Position numbers and translations under genes: made by a program. Shown one piece after another: positions 25,945 to 33,603 of a stretch of 39,303 bases of DNA; positions within the stretch are counted from its first letter, which is position 1, and every line of letters begins with the position of its first letter. Source of the stretch: Bacteroidales bacterium (GTDB taxonomy: Bacteria; Bacteroidota; Bacteroidia; Bacteroidales; JAIPAP01); assembly GCA_021740045.1 (NCBI GenBank), contig JAIPAP010000031.1, forward strand, positions 1 to 39,303. Direction: 5' to 3'. The notes under the pieces were generated by a model. The model worked only from the letters and a program-made list of their open reading frames with translations, did not search any database and had not been told where the DNA came from.

Positions 25945-26646
25945 TTATATGTAAATGACAATCACATAATAGATACCAATGGCGATAAACAATATTGCCA
26001 CAACCCGCCGAAACCACTTTTCAAAAATCTTCACGCCATTATAAAGTTTACCAACACCGGAAATGGTATACGCGATCAACCAGGCAAAAATGATCACCGG
26101 AATACCGGTAGCAATGGCAAATATAAGCGGCAACAGCAATCCCGAGCTGCTACTCACGGTCATCGGCATGAGCATGCCAAAGTAGAGCACGCCACTGTAT
26201 GGGCAAAATGCCAGGGCAAAAATGACGCCTATCAAAAGTACTTCCCAGAAAGAGCTGATCCCTTTTTCCTGGTAGCGCTGCGCAAAATTCCCTATCCCCG
26301 GTAAATTAAGGTTGAGCACCCCCAGCATGAACAAACCGATGATAATCAATAAGGGGCCCAGAATTTTTTCGCCGTATTGCTGAAACCATCCTGAGAGGGC
26401 CAGTTGGTCGGCGCCCAAAACAATCACAGCTGCCAGTAAAGTGTAGGAAACCGCCCTGCCGGCAGTATATATCAGGCCGTTGTAAAAGACCCGGTTTCTG
26501 TTTTCAATATCTTTACCGATAAATCCGATTGCCGAAACATTGGTTGCCAGCGGGCAGGGACTGATTGCGGTCATCAGTCCCAGTATAAACGCCGACAACA
26601 ATGGTAATGAGCTATTCTGTAACAGATTAGATAAAACTTCTTCCAT
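25945..26646 (-). CDS. arsG: ArsG-family organoarsenical efflux permease (CcdA/DsbD-like)
   Basis: A 233-aa, six-helix membrane protein of the cytochrome-c-biogenesis/DsbD transmembrane fold. The two redox-type cysteines of that fold are visible in AISPCPLATNVSAIGFIG and ALAFCPYSGVLYFGMLMP. ArsG of arsEFG operons is reported to act in resistance to aromatic arsenicals such as aminophenylarsenite. The assignment rests on the neighbours in the order E-F-G; alone it could be a general CcdA-like thiol transporter. Its ATG overlaps the arsF stop (TAATG). Confidence 0.78.
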   Translation of the reverse strand: MEEVLSNLLQNSSLPLLSAFILGLMTAISPCPLATNVSAIGFIGKDIENRNRVFYNGLIYTAGRAVSYTLLAAVIVLGADQLALSGWFQQYGEKILGPLLIIIGLFMLGVLNLNLPGIGNFAQRYQEKGISSFWEVLLIGVIFALAFCPYSGVLYFGMLMPMTVSSSSGLLLPLIFAIATGIPVIIFAWLIAYTISGVGKLYNGVKIFEKWFRRVVAILFIAIGIYYVIVIYI

Positions 26647-27053
26647 TACTGAAGCGATTTTACCTTTTGTTGAACAATCTCTTTCAGTTTTTCAGGCTTC
26701 GAGCGGGCATTCAGGAAACCTTCTTGTGTAATGTTGATTTTTTTGTCACCGTCGGTTATTAAAAGTGTCTGGCCTGAAACACCCAATTTCTCGGCTATTT
26801 GCTCTCCTTCAGTTTCTTCTATATTGTAGGCTTCAAAAACTACTTTGTCACTATTCATCTCCTGAACCGCTTGTTTTGATACTCTCTCAACCGTTTTGCA
26901 GGTTGCACAACGGCGCGACATGTGAAAATAATATACTTTCACCTCCGCTGATGCTTTTACATTGGTGTCTTCCCCGGCCTTGCTGCTTTGCGCATTGCAC
27001 GAGAATACCATGCTTGTGGCCATTACAATAAAAAATACCTGTAAAATTTTCAT
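26646..27053 (-). CDS. arsF: ArsF-family nitroreductase-subunit-like lipoprotein
   Basis: A 135-aa lipoprotein: signal peptide with lipobox MVFSC (Cys about residue 19) and then a thioredoxin-like domain with CxxC in SRRCATCKTVE. The family is named from arsEFG operons, in which ArsE and ArsF are needed to reduce nitro-aromatic arsenicals and ArsG exports the product. The lipid anchor places the CxxC outside the cytoplasm, next to the ArsG membrane cysteines, so thiol transfer from ArsG to ArsF is an equally good reading (inference). It starts 12 bp after the arsE-like gene and overlaps arsG by 1 nt. Confidence 0.78.
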   Translation of the reverse strand: MKILQVFFIVMATSMVFSCNAQSSKAGEDTNVKASAEVKVYYFHMSRRCATCKTVERVSKQAVQEMNSDKVVFEAYNIEETEGEQIAEKLGVSGQTLLITDGDKKINITQEGFLNARSKPEKLKEIVQQKVKSLQ

Positions 27054-27065
27054 CTTGTATAGTTT

Positions 27066-27296
27066 TTAGTTAAATAATTTGATGATTTCTTCTTTTTTGG
27101 GAACTTTTCCGCTTACCACTACTTTTCCGTCAATAACTAATGCAGGGGTTACCATTACACCATATTGCATAATGTCATTAATATCTTCCACTTTCGTGAT
27201 ATTGGCATCTATCCCTGCTTCTTTTACTGCTTCCTGTGCAGTAGCTTCCAGCTTTTTACATTTCGGGCAACCGGTGCCCAATACTTTTATTTCCAT
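27066..27296 (-). CDS. small thioredoxin-like protein, ArsE candidate
   Basis: A 76-aa single-domain redox protein with CxxC at C10-PK-C13 (LGTGCPKCKKLE) and the cis-proline in MVTPALVIDG. It is a redox-active disulfide protein 2-type thioredoxin. It is the first gene of the E-F-G operon, and ArsE of described arsEFG operons is such a small protein; I do not assign the symbol outright because the same family also sits near DsbD-like permeases outside ars operons. A class-2 operator lies 18 bp upstream. Confidence 0.85.
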   Translation of the reverse strand: MEIKVLGTGCPKCKKLEATAQEAVKEAGIDANITKVEDINDIMQYGVMVTPALVIDGKVVVSGKVPKKEEIIKLFN

Positions 27297-27313
27297 CGAA
27301 TTATATTTTAATT

Positions 27314-27338
27314 ATTCGTATTTCGTAAATGTACGAAC
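27314..27338 (-). promoter_or_regulatory. class-2 ArsR-type operator before arsE
   Basis: Palindrome TTTCGTA-AATG-TACGAAC (27321-27338) with an adjoining direct half-site ATTCGTA (27314-27320). On the minus strand TACATTTA, one base off the -7 consensus, lies inside it. The layout is the same as at 25903-25927. Confidence 0.68.
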
Positions 27339-27393
27339 AAAGATAAGGTGAAATATTCATTTTAGGGATTGACCGCGAAAATTTATAACATGT

Positions 27394-27561
27394 CTAAATA
27401 GAGTCTGTCTACAAACTTCCTCTCGAACTTCGCCCCTCTAACTCCCCTGAAGGGGAGAACCATATAGCCGGCTGATTGTGAGGCTGTTCCCCTTTAGGGG
27501 ATTAAGGGGTTGCGGGGAGGAATATGACAAAATCGAGACTTTATAGACAAGCACTAAATAG
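27394..27561. mobile_element. MITE-like element with 8-bp target duplication
   Basis: A 152-bp body (27402-27553) lies between two perfect copies of CTAAATAG (27394-27401 and 27554-27561). The outer ends are imperfect inverted repeats sharing TGTCTAnAAA. Further in, CTCCCCTGAAGGGGAG (27443-27458) and TTCCCCTTTAGGGGA (27487-27501) lie in a larger imperfect inverted repeat (CGCCCCTCTAACTCCCCT against CGCAACCCCTTAATCCCCT). It encodes nothing. The right duplication ends 1 bp before the arsR3 stop codon. It could also serve as the arsR3 terminator. Confidence 0.55.
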
Positions 27562-27562
27562 A

Positions 27563-27871
27563 TTATAATAAGGATGAGTCAAAAAGGTCTTTAAAAAGTT
27601 TTTCGGCTTCCTTCCAGTTATGCTGGTTGATGCAGTATTTTATTTTAGGGGCTTCGATGGTACCTTGAATCAGGCCCGATTCTTTAAGAATTTTAAGATG
27701 TTGCGATAGCGTTGATTTGGCAATGGGAAGAACTTCGGAAAGATCGCCGCTGTAGCAGCAAGCTTGCTGCGATAAAAGTCTTACAATATATATTCTTACT
27801 GGATGGGCCAATGCTTTGGCAAACCGGGCCAATTGTTCCTTGTCTTCACTGATGAGTGCTTCATTTTTCAT
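27563..27871 (-). CDS. arsR: ArsR-family repressor 3
   Basis: A 102-aa winged-helix metalloregulator from the ATG at 27871; a TTG 9 bp upstream is less likely. The recognition helix is LPIAKSTLSQHLKILKESGLIQG. The vicinal pair in QQACCYSGDLSE plus KYCIN gives a set of cysteines fit for trivalent arsenic. It is the first gene upstream of arsEFG and is the natural candidate to bind the TTTCGTA-type operators. Its promoter carries a weak copy of that site. Confidence 0.9.
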   Translation of the reverse strand: MKNEALISEDKEQLARFAKALAHPVRIYIVRLLSQQACCYSGDLSEVLPIAKSTLSQHLKILKESGLIQGTIEAPKIKYCINQHNWKEAEKLFKDLFDSSLL

Positions 27872-27883
27872 ATCGTTCAATTA

Positions 27884-27901
27884 TTTAACAAAAATACGAA
27901 A
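27884..27901 (-). promoter_or_regulatory. arsR3 promoter with half operator
   Basis: TTTAACA-AAAA-TACGAAA: one good half-site (27895-27901) and one poor one. The minus-strand -7 word TATTTTTG (27896-27889) lies inside it. Confidence 0.45.
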
Positions 27902-27953
27902 GCCTTGTAAATATATTTTGTAACTTGTGAGATTCTTCAACAATTATCAAAGT

Positions 27954-28799
27954 ATGAAAAAAGCCTATTCATTATTATCCTGGAATGTCGAACATTTCGG
28001 CAAAAGTAAGGGCCCTGCCACCGGGCAACGGCGCCGGCGTATCACCCAAACCATCATCGAAACCAATCCTGATGTATTAGCGCTCTATGAAGTGGAAGGC
28101 AGTGAAGTCTTTAAGGATTTTGTAAGATATCTTCCCGGCTATACTTTTCACATCACCGAAGGTCCGCAGACGCAGGAAGTTTTGGTGGGGGTGAAGAGCG
28201 GTATTACGGCATTCTTCACACAGCGTGTAAGCTTTAAATCAGGCCTGGAATACCTGCGCCCCGGCGCTTTGCTCACCCTTACCATTGACGGTAACTATTA
28301 TCCCATTTTGTTCCTGCACCTTAAAAGCAGCGATGATCCACGTAGTTTTGGCCTCAGGGATGATATGATCCGCAGGGCCATTAAATTCTCCAAAGTCCTG
28401 AGCATGGATGAAATCCCGGCCAACTACCTGTTTATTGGCGATTTGAATACCATGGGCATGAATTATTATTATGACAGGGATATCTCACCCAAAACTGAAC
28501 TCAGAAGATCGGACCGGTATGCCGGGCAATGGTATGGTTTGAAACGACTGGAGAAAACGTATGAAAAATCCTGGAACAATGGGTCGGATTCGTCCTATGA
28601 TCCGGCTAATTTGGATCATTGTTATGCTGCCAAGCATATGCAGTTCAAGACTTATCCCAACAAAGACCGCGATGGCCAGAGCCCGGTAGATGTTAGAGGT
28701 TGGGTGGATTTGTCCGCAGGAGCCCAACAAGATAAATGGATTGAGCAATATTCCGATCATGCCATGCTTTATCTTGAAGTGCAGCAGGGTACCGATTAA
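27954..28799 (+). CDS. endonuclease/exonuclease/phosphatase-family protein
   Basis: A 281-aa protein from the ATG at 27954 (a GTG at 27927 would add nine residues). EEP-fold motifs in order: LLSWNVEHFG (metal-binding Asn), VLALYEVEG (catalytic Glu), LFLHLKSS, FIGDLNTMG (catalytic Asp/Asn) and the C-terminal YSDHAML (Asp-His pair). There is no signal peptide. The substrate, DNA or a phosphoester, cannot be told. It is divergent from arsR3 and not obviously linked to arsenic. Confidence 0.88.
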   Translation: MKKAYSLLSWNVEHFGKSKGPATGQRRRRITQTIIETNPDVLALYEVEGSEVFKDFVRYLPGYTFHITEGPQTQEVLVGVKSGITAFFTQRVSFKSGLEYLRPGALLTLTIDGNYYPILFLHLKSSDDPRSFGLRDDMIRRAIKFSKVLSMDEIPANYLFIGDLNTMGMNYYYDRDISPKTELRRSDRYAGQWYGLKRLEKTYEKSWNNGSDSSYDPANLDHCYAAKHMQFKTYPNKDRDGQSPVDVRGWVDLSAGAQQDKWIEQYSDHAMLYLEVQQGTD

Positions 28800-28852
28800 C
28801 AGCTATTCTTTTTGTTAATTCAAAGAGGTTTATGGAGAAGGTTATAAGGGGT

Positions 28853-29060
28853 TAATGTTTAAAGTCTAATGTTTAAAGTTGTTGCGGGCTGGGTTATATA
28901 TACTTTGGATACATGCTTTAGTGTTCCATGCGCGTTGCTTTTGTCCCTTTGCGCTGTGCTCCAGGCTATGCTCTGCGCTATTTGTACCATGCACCGTGCA
29001 CCACGCTCCATGCACCTTTACCAATCACTCTATGCTCATTGCTGCTCAATCTTCTTTCTT
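28853..29060. repeat. low-complexity intergenic stretch with short direct repeats
   Basis: It begins with TAATGTTTAAAGT at 28853-28865 repeated at 28867-28879 (14-bp period). From about 28920 it consists of degenerate 7-8 bp words such as CCATGC, TGCGCT, TATGCTC and GCACC. Three overlapping open frames through it have repetitive cysteine-rich translations and are not genes. Apart from this, 28800-29141 holds only a possible -7 word TATATTCG at 29107-29114. Confidence 0.65.
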
Positions 29061-29141
29061 CCTTTATTTTCTATCCTCCAAAATCAATGTCCTTCAAAAA
29101 AATTCCTATATTCGCCCCTGTAAACAAGAAAAAGAGAAGGC

Positions 29142-30155
29142 TTGCAAAGTTTAAGGGGGTATTCATTAGTTTTTATACTATCAAGTTTGATGCTGTTGTC
29201 ATGTTCAACAGCTACCAAGGATGAGACAACATATGTAACCTGCAATACGGGTGATTATCTGGCACAAGAGCCGCCGGGCGATTCTGCTGTGGTTTTCAAT
29301 GCCAGTCGTTTGGTTGAAGGTATGGCTTGCCGCGATATAGCCATTTCACCCGATGGCGATAAGATCTATTTCAGGACCACAGCCGGGAACCGTTATCTGA
29401 CCACTATCCTGATGACCGAACGAACTGAGCAAGGATGGCTCCAACCTGAGGTTGCTCACTTTGCTCGCGATCCGCAGTATGATTATATGGAACCGGCTTT
29501 TACCCCCAACGGTAACAAACTTTTCTTTGCTACTAATCAACCCATGAGCGCGACTTCCAATGCCAGTGACTTTAATATCTGGTATACCGAAAAACAAAAT
29601 GGGAGCTGGAGTAAGCCCAAACCACTTGGAACTGCGGTAAATACCGGGATAGGGGAGTATTTCCCGTCATTAGCGGAAGATGGTACACTTTATTTTACCC
29701 GTACGAACACCAAAGAGCGGACAGACTTTATTTATCGATCAAGGCTGATAAAAGATCAATATCAACCGGCCCGGAAACTACCTGAGCCAATAAATTCAGG
29801 AACAGCCCAATTCAATGCCTTTATAGCTCCCGATGAAAGCTATATTATTGTACCGGTATACGGTCGTGATGACTCTTTCGGGGGGTGTGATTATTACATC
29901 AGCTACCGGGATGAACAAGACCACTGGACGGAATTGGAACATCTTCCCAAGCCCATTAATTCCGAAGATCCTTCCGAATGGTCACCTTATGTGTCTTCGG
30001 ATGGAAACTACTTTTTCTTTATGTCAGCCCGAAAAATGAACAGGCAGACTATTGCACCGCCTTTGACATTCGACCGTTTTGTGCAGTTGCATCGTATGCC
30101 GCAAAATGGGAATTCAGCTATTTATTGGACCGAAGCAGGTTTTATTGAAAAATAA
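29142..30155 (+). CDS. PD40/WD40-like beta-propeller lipoprotein, TTG start
   Basis: A 337-aa lipoprotein: lipobox LMLLSC (Cys about residue 21), then five to six PD40 blades, for example DIAISPDGDKIYFRTT, EPAFTPNGNKLFFATN, FPSLAEDGTLYFTRT and SPYVSSDGNYFFFMSA. Such TolB-like propellers bind proteins or peptidoglycan partners, and some carry an OmpA domain that is absent here. The only start that keeps the whole signal peptide is TTG at 29142: the reading frame is closed by TAA at 29121, and the first in-frame ATG is at residue 17, inside the hydrophobic core. A TATATTCG word 28 bp upstream could be its -7 element. Confidence 0.78.
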   Translation: MQSLRGYSLVFILSSLMLLSCSTATKDETTYVTCNTGDYLAQEPPGDSAVVFNASRLVEGMACRDIAISPDGDKIYFRTTAGNRYLTTILMTERTEQGWLQPEVAHFARDPQYDYMEPAFTPNGNKLFFATNQPMSATSNASDFNIWYTEKQNGSWSKPKPLGTAVNTGIGEYFPSLAEDGTLYFTRTNTKERTDFIYRSRLIKDQYQPARKLPEPINSGTAQFNAFIAPDESYIIVPVYGRDDSFGGCDYYISYRDEQDHWTELEHLPKPINSEDPSEWSPYVSSDGNYFFFMSARKMNRQTIAPPLTFDRFVQLHRMPQNGNSAIYWTEAGFIEK

Positions 30156-30251
30156 ATAGGAAAAAATATTGCATTGTTCTGGAAAATGTAGAACTTTATA
30201 GATTGAAAGTAAACTGTTTGAAGTAATAGACGCTGTTTTAATAACAAAATC

Positions 30252-30263
30252 ATGAACGTATGA
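30252..30263 (+). other. three-codon upstream ORF overlapping the ugd start
   Basis: ATG AAC GTA TGA; the final ATGA overlaps the ugd ATG at 30260. It could couple or reset initiation at ugd, or be chance. Confidence 0.25.
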
Positions 30264-31591
30264 AAATAGTAGTAGTTGGTACTGGTTATGTGGGTTTGGT
30301 TACAGGAACCTGTTTTGCTGATGTAGGTATTGATGTTACTTGCATTGATGTAAATAAAGAAAAGATCGATAATCTGAACAAGGGCATTATCCCTATTTAT
30401 GAGCCGGGATTGGAGCAAATGGTGCACAGGAATGTACAAAAGGATCGCCTGCACTTTGCTACCAAACTAAAAGACGTGCTGGAAGGCGCTGATGTGGTTT
30501 TCAGTGCCGTGGGAACACCGCCCGACGAAGACGGCAGCGCCGATCTAAAGTATGTACTTGAGGTAGCACGCGAAGTGGGCCGTCACATGGAAGACTATAA
30601 GCTGGTGGTAACCAAAAGTACAGTTCCGGTGGGAACGGCTGCTAAAGTGCGGAAAGCCCTTCAGGAAGAGCTCGATAAGCGGGGTGTGAATATCCAATTC
30701 GACGTGGCTTCCAACCCCGAGTTTCTCAAGGAAGGTGATGCCATTAACGACTTTCTTAAACCCGATCGCATTGTGGTGGGCACTGAGTCGAAAAAAGCTG
30801 AGGATATTATGGCCAAGCTCTATAAACCCTTTACCATGAACGGGCATCCGGTTATTTTTATGGATGTGCCTTCGGCCGAGATGACCAAATATGCCGCCAA
30901 CTCCATGCTGGCTACCAAAATCAGCTTTATGAATGATATAGCCAATCTTTGTGAGGTGGTAGGTGCCGATGTGAACATGGTGCGCAAAGGAATCGGTACC
31001 GATTCACGTATTGGCCGTAAGTTTATTTATCCCGGTATAGGCTATGGCGGTTCGTGCTTTCCCAAGGATGTTAAGGCTTTGATAAGAACAGCCAATGAGT
31101 ATAAATATAAGCTTCGCGTGCTCCAAGCGGTTGAGGATGTAAACGAAACCCAGAAATCAGTACTGTTTAATAAGGCCATGAAATATTTTGGTGATGATCT
31201 GTCGGGTAAAACATTCGGACTTTGGGGGCTTTCTTTCAAACCTCAAACCGACGATATGCGTGAAGCGCCCGCCCTTGTGCTCATCGATAAGCTATTGGAA
31301 GCCGGTGCAAACGTTAAGGCTTATGATCCTGTGGCTATGGATGAAGCAAAACGCCGCTTGGGTGAGGATAAAGTAGAATTGGCAAAAGACCAGTATGAAG
31401 CGCTTATTGATGTGGATGCTTTGATGATTGCTACGGAGTGGTCGGAATTCAAATACCCGAACTTTAATGTAATTAAAAAATTGATGAAAAAGCCGGTGAT
31501 CTTCGACGGAAGAAACGTTTACGATATAGAGGAAATGCGTGATCTGGGCTTTAATTACTTTTGCATCGGTATTGACACAACCAAAAAATAA
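30260..31591 (+). CDS. ugd: UDP-glucose 6-dehydrogenase
   Basis: A 443-aa dehydrogenase that oxidises UDP-glucose to UDP-glucuronate with two NAD+. The NAD-binding loop is VVGTGYVGLVTG, the substrate loop is TKSTVPVGT, and the catalytic Cys is in GYGGSCFPKDVKAL; the C-terminal domain starts near residue 310 with TFGLWGLSFKPQTDDMREAPA. The downstream gene uses UDP-glucuronate, which favours UDP-glucose over GDP-mannose as the substrate. It ends at a strong terminator (31614-31646). Confidence 0.92.
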   Translation: MKIVVVGTGYVGLVTGTCFADVGIDVTCIDVNKEKIDNLNKGIIPIYEPGLEQMVHRNVQKDRLHFATKLKDVLEGADVVFSAVGTPPDEDGSADLKYVLEVAREVGRHMEDYKLVVTKSTVPVGTAAKVRKALQEELDKRGVNIQFDVASNPEFLKEGDAINDFLKPDRIVVGTESKKAEDIMAKLYKPFTMNGHPVIFMDVPSAEMTKYAANSMLATKISFMNDIANLCEVVGADVNMVRKGIGTDSRIGRKFIYPGIGYGGSCFPKDVKALIRTANEYKYKLRVLQAVEDVNETQKSVLFNKAMKYFGDDLSGKTFGLWGLSFKPQTDDMREAPALVLIDKLLEAGANVKAYDPVAMDEAKRRLGEDKVELAKDQYEALIDVDALMIATEWSEFKYPNFNVIKKLMKKPVIFDGRNVYDIEEMRDLGFNYFCIGIDTTKK

Positions 31592-31613
31592 TGGGGATCA
31601 TCAATTGATAAAT

Positions 31614-31646
31614 CCTGCCTGTACCTATTTATAGGCAGGTTTTTTT
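31614..31646 (+). terminator. strong intrinsic terminator of ugd
   Basis: CCTGCCTGTA (31614-31623) pairs with TATAGGCAGG (31630-31639), one G-U wobble and a 6-nt loop, followed by seven T's (31640-31646). It lies 23 bp after the ugd stop. The last T is also the first base of the next promoter's -7 word. Confidence 0.88.
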
Positions 31647-31653
31647 ATCTTTG
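31646..31653 (+). promoter_or_regulatory. -7 element for UDP-glucuronate decarboxylase
   Basis: TATCTTTG matches TAnnTTTG, 24 bp before the ATG at 31677. The -33 position would fall inside the terminator stem and holds no TTG. Confidence 0.5.
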
Positions 31654-31676
31654 TGTAACATCAACAAAAAATTAAC

Positions 31677-32639
31677 ATGCGAAAGAAAATATTGATAACC
31701 GGCGGAGCCGGCTTTTTAGGATCTCACCTGGCTGAGCGCCTATTGAATGAAGGCCAGGAAGTGATTGTACTCGATAATTATTTTACCGGGCAAAAACGGA
31801 ACATTATCCATTTAATGGACAATCCTTACTTTGAATTGATCCGTCACGACATTACCATGCCGTATTTTATTGAGGTGGATGAGATCTATAATTTAGCCTG
31901 TCCGGCTTCTCCTATCCACTATCAGTACAATGCCATAAAAACGGTGAAAACTTCCGTGATGGGCTCCATCAATATGCTGGGGCTGGCAAAGCGTATTAAG
32001 GCTAAGATTTTACAAGCCTCAACCAGTGAGGTTTACGGTGACCCTGAAATTCATCCCCAAACCGAAGACTATTGGGGGCATGTGAATCCCATCGGGGAAC
32101 GGGCTTGCTATGACGAAGGTAAACGGGCAGCCGAAACCCTTTTTGTAAACTATCACAGGCAGAATAATGTGAATATAAAGATCATGCGGATTTTCAATAC
32201 CTATGGACCCCGCATGCATCCCAACGACGGCCGGGTGGTTTCCAATTTTATCGTGCAGGCCCTGAAAGGCGAGAATATCACCATATATGGTGATGGTTCG
32301 CAATCACGAAGCTTTTGTTTTGTTGATGATCTTATCGAAGGCATGATCCGCTTTATGGATTCGAGAGATGATTTTATGGGACCGGTAAATATTGGGAATC
32401 CCCGTGAATTTACCATCCGTAAGCTTGCCGAACTGGTGATTGAGTATATTGGTTCGGATTCAAAGATCATTCATAAGCCTTTGCCCACGGATGATCCTAA
32501 GCAGCGGCAGCCCGATATTTCTTTAGCACAAAAAGAATTGGGTTGGGAGCCCAAAGTGAAGCTGGAAGAAGGCCTAAAGAAAACCATCGACTATTTTAAA
32601 ACCATCGATCTGGATGAGATTTACCGGATTGTTAATTGA
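31677..32639 (+). CDS. UDP-glucuronate decarboxylase (UDP-xylose synthase)
   Basis: A 320-aa short-chain dehydrogenase of the UXS group that converts UDP-glucuronate to UDP-xylose. The NAD-binding motif is [12 protein letters not shown]. The UXS-typical stretches are [79 protein letters not shown] (catalytic YxxxK as YDEGK) and [10 protein letters not shown]. With ugd directly upstream it forms a two-step route from UDP-glucose to UDP-xylose for surface polysaccharide. rfbD follows after 14 bp. Confidence 0.93.
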   Translation: MRKKILITGGAGFLGSHLAERLLNEGQEVIVLDNYFTGQKRNIIHLMDNPYFELIRHDITMPYFIEVDEIYNLACPASPIHYQYNAIKTVKTSVMGSINMLGLAKRIKAKILQASTSEVYGDPEIHPQTEDYWGHVNPIGERACYDEGKRAAETLFVNYHRQNNVNIKIMRIFNTYGPRMHPNDGRVVSNFIVQALKGENITIYGDGSQSRSFCFVDDLIEGMIRFMDSRDDFMGPVNIGNPREFTIRKLAELVIEYIGSDSKIIHKPLPTDDPKQRQPDISLAQKELGWEPKVKLEEGLKKTIDYFKTIDLDEIYRIVN

Positions 32640-32653
32640 TAAGAGATAGCGCT

Positions 32654-33529
32654 ATGACAAAGATACTGATAACCGGAGCAAACGGACAGTTGGGCCGGTC
32701 CATTCAAAAGCTGGCCCCACAATACCCCTCGTTTGATCTTGTGTTTACCGACGTGGATGAGTTGAATATTACGGATTATGATCAGCTTGAAATGGCCTTT
32801 AACCGCTACAATCCTGATGGTATTATCAATTGCGCGGCCTATACGGATGTTGATAAAGCCCAGGAAGATCAGTTTAATGCCGAAATGCTTAATACCACTG
32901 CTGTCCGGTATATTTCGGAATATGCCCACCGCTTCAATACCTGGCTGGTTCACATTTCGTCCGATTATGTTTTTGATGGGCAAGGATTCAGGCCTTATGT
33001 GGAAACCGATCCGACTAAGCCGTTTTCATTTTACGGAAAAACCAAACTCGAAGGGGAATACGAGATGCGCGAAAATGCCGAGGATGGGTTTATTATCCGG
33101 ACTTCATGGTTATATTCCGAATTCGGTCATAACTTTGTTAAAACCATGCTTAAGCTTGGCCGCAGTAAGGAGGAACTCCACGTAGTGTTCGACCAGGTAG
33201 GTACACCCACTTATGCCACCGACCTGGCCCGGGCTATACTCGATATGTTATCGAAAAGATTGCCCTCGGGGCATCAAACCTACCATTTTTCCAATGAAGG
33301 CGTAACCAGTTGGTATGATTTTGCTTTGGAAATAATGGAGCTGGCCGGTATTTCTATTCCAATAAAACCCATTGAATCGAAAGATTACCCGTTCCCCACA
33401 CCACGACCGCATTACAGTGTGTTGAACAAAGCTAAGATCAAACGTGATTATAATATCACTATTCCGCATTGGAAGGCGAGCCTCAGGGAATGTCTTAAGG
33501 AATTAAGCGATCTGAAAGGGGATGGTTAA
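32654..33529 (+). CDS. rfbD: dTDP-4-dehydrorhamnose reductase
   Basis: A 291-aa SDR that reduces dTDP-4-keto-L-rhamnose to dTDP-L-rhamnose with NADPH. The start is the ATG at 32654; a TTG overlapping the previous stop would add six residues. The motifs are ITGANGQLGRSIQ, CAAYTDVDKAQ, HISSDYVFDG, YGKTKLEGE (YxxxK) and RTSWLYSEFGHNFVKTML, all typical of RmlD. The other rhamnose genes (rfbA, rfbB, rfbC) are not in the window. It is cotranscribed with the UDP-glucuronate decarboxylase. Confidence 0.93.
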   Translation: MTKILITGANGQLGRSIQKLAPQYPSFDLVFTDVDELNITDYDQLEMAFNRYNPDGIINCAAYTDVDKAQEDQFNAEMLNTTAVRYISEYAHRFNTWLVHISSDYVFDGQGFRPYVETDPTKPFSFYGKTKLEGEYEMRENAEDGFIIRTSWLYSEFGHNFVKTMLKLGRSKEELHVVFDQVGTPTYATDLARAILDMLSKRLPSGHQTYHFSNEGVTSWYDFALEIMELAGISIPIKPIESKDYPFPTPRPHYSVLNKAKIKRDYNITIPHWKASLRECLKELSDLKGDG

Positions 33530-33603
33530 ACCTTCTTTTTTCTTATTCGTTAAAATGTATAATAAACAATGCTTGTAGAAAACAAATAAATAAAACTTGT
33601 CCT

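Noticed and set aside
28869-29224. Three overlapping cysteine-rich plus-strand frames
   Set aside because: They lie in low-complexity DNA, overlap one another in different frames and overlap the start of the lipoprotein gene.
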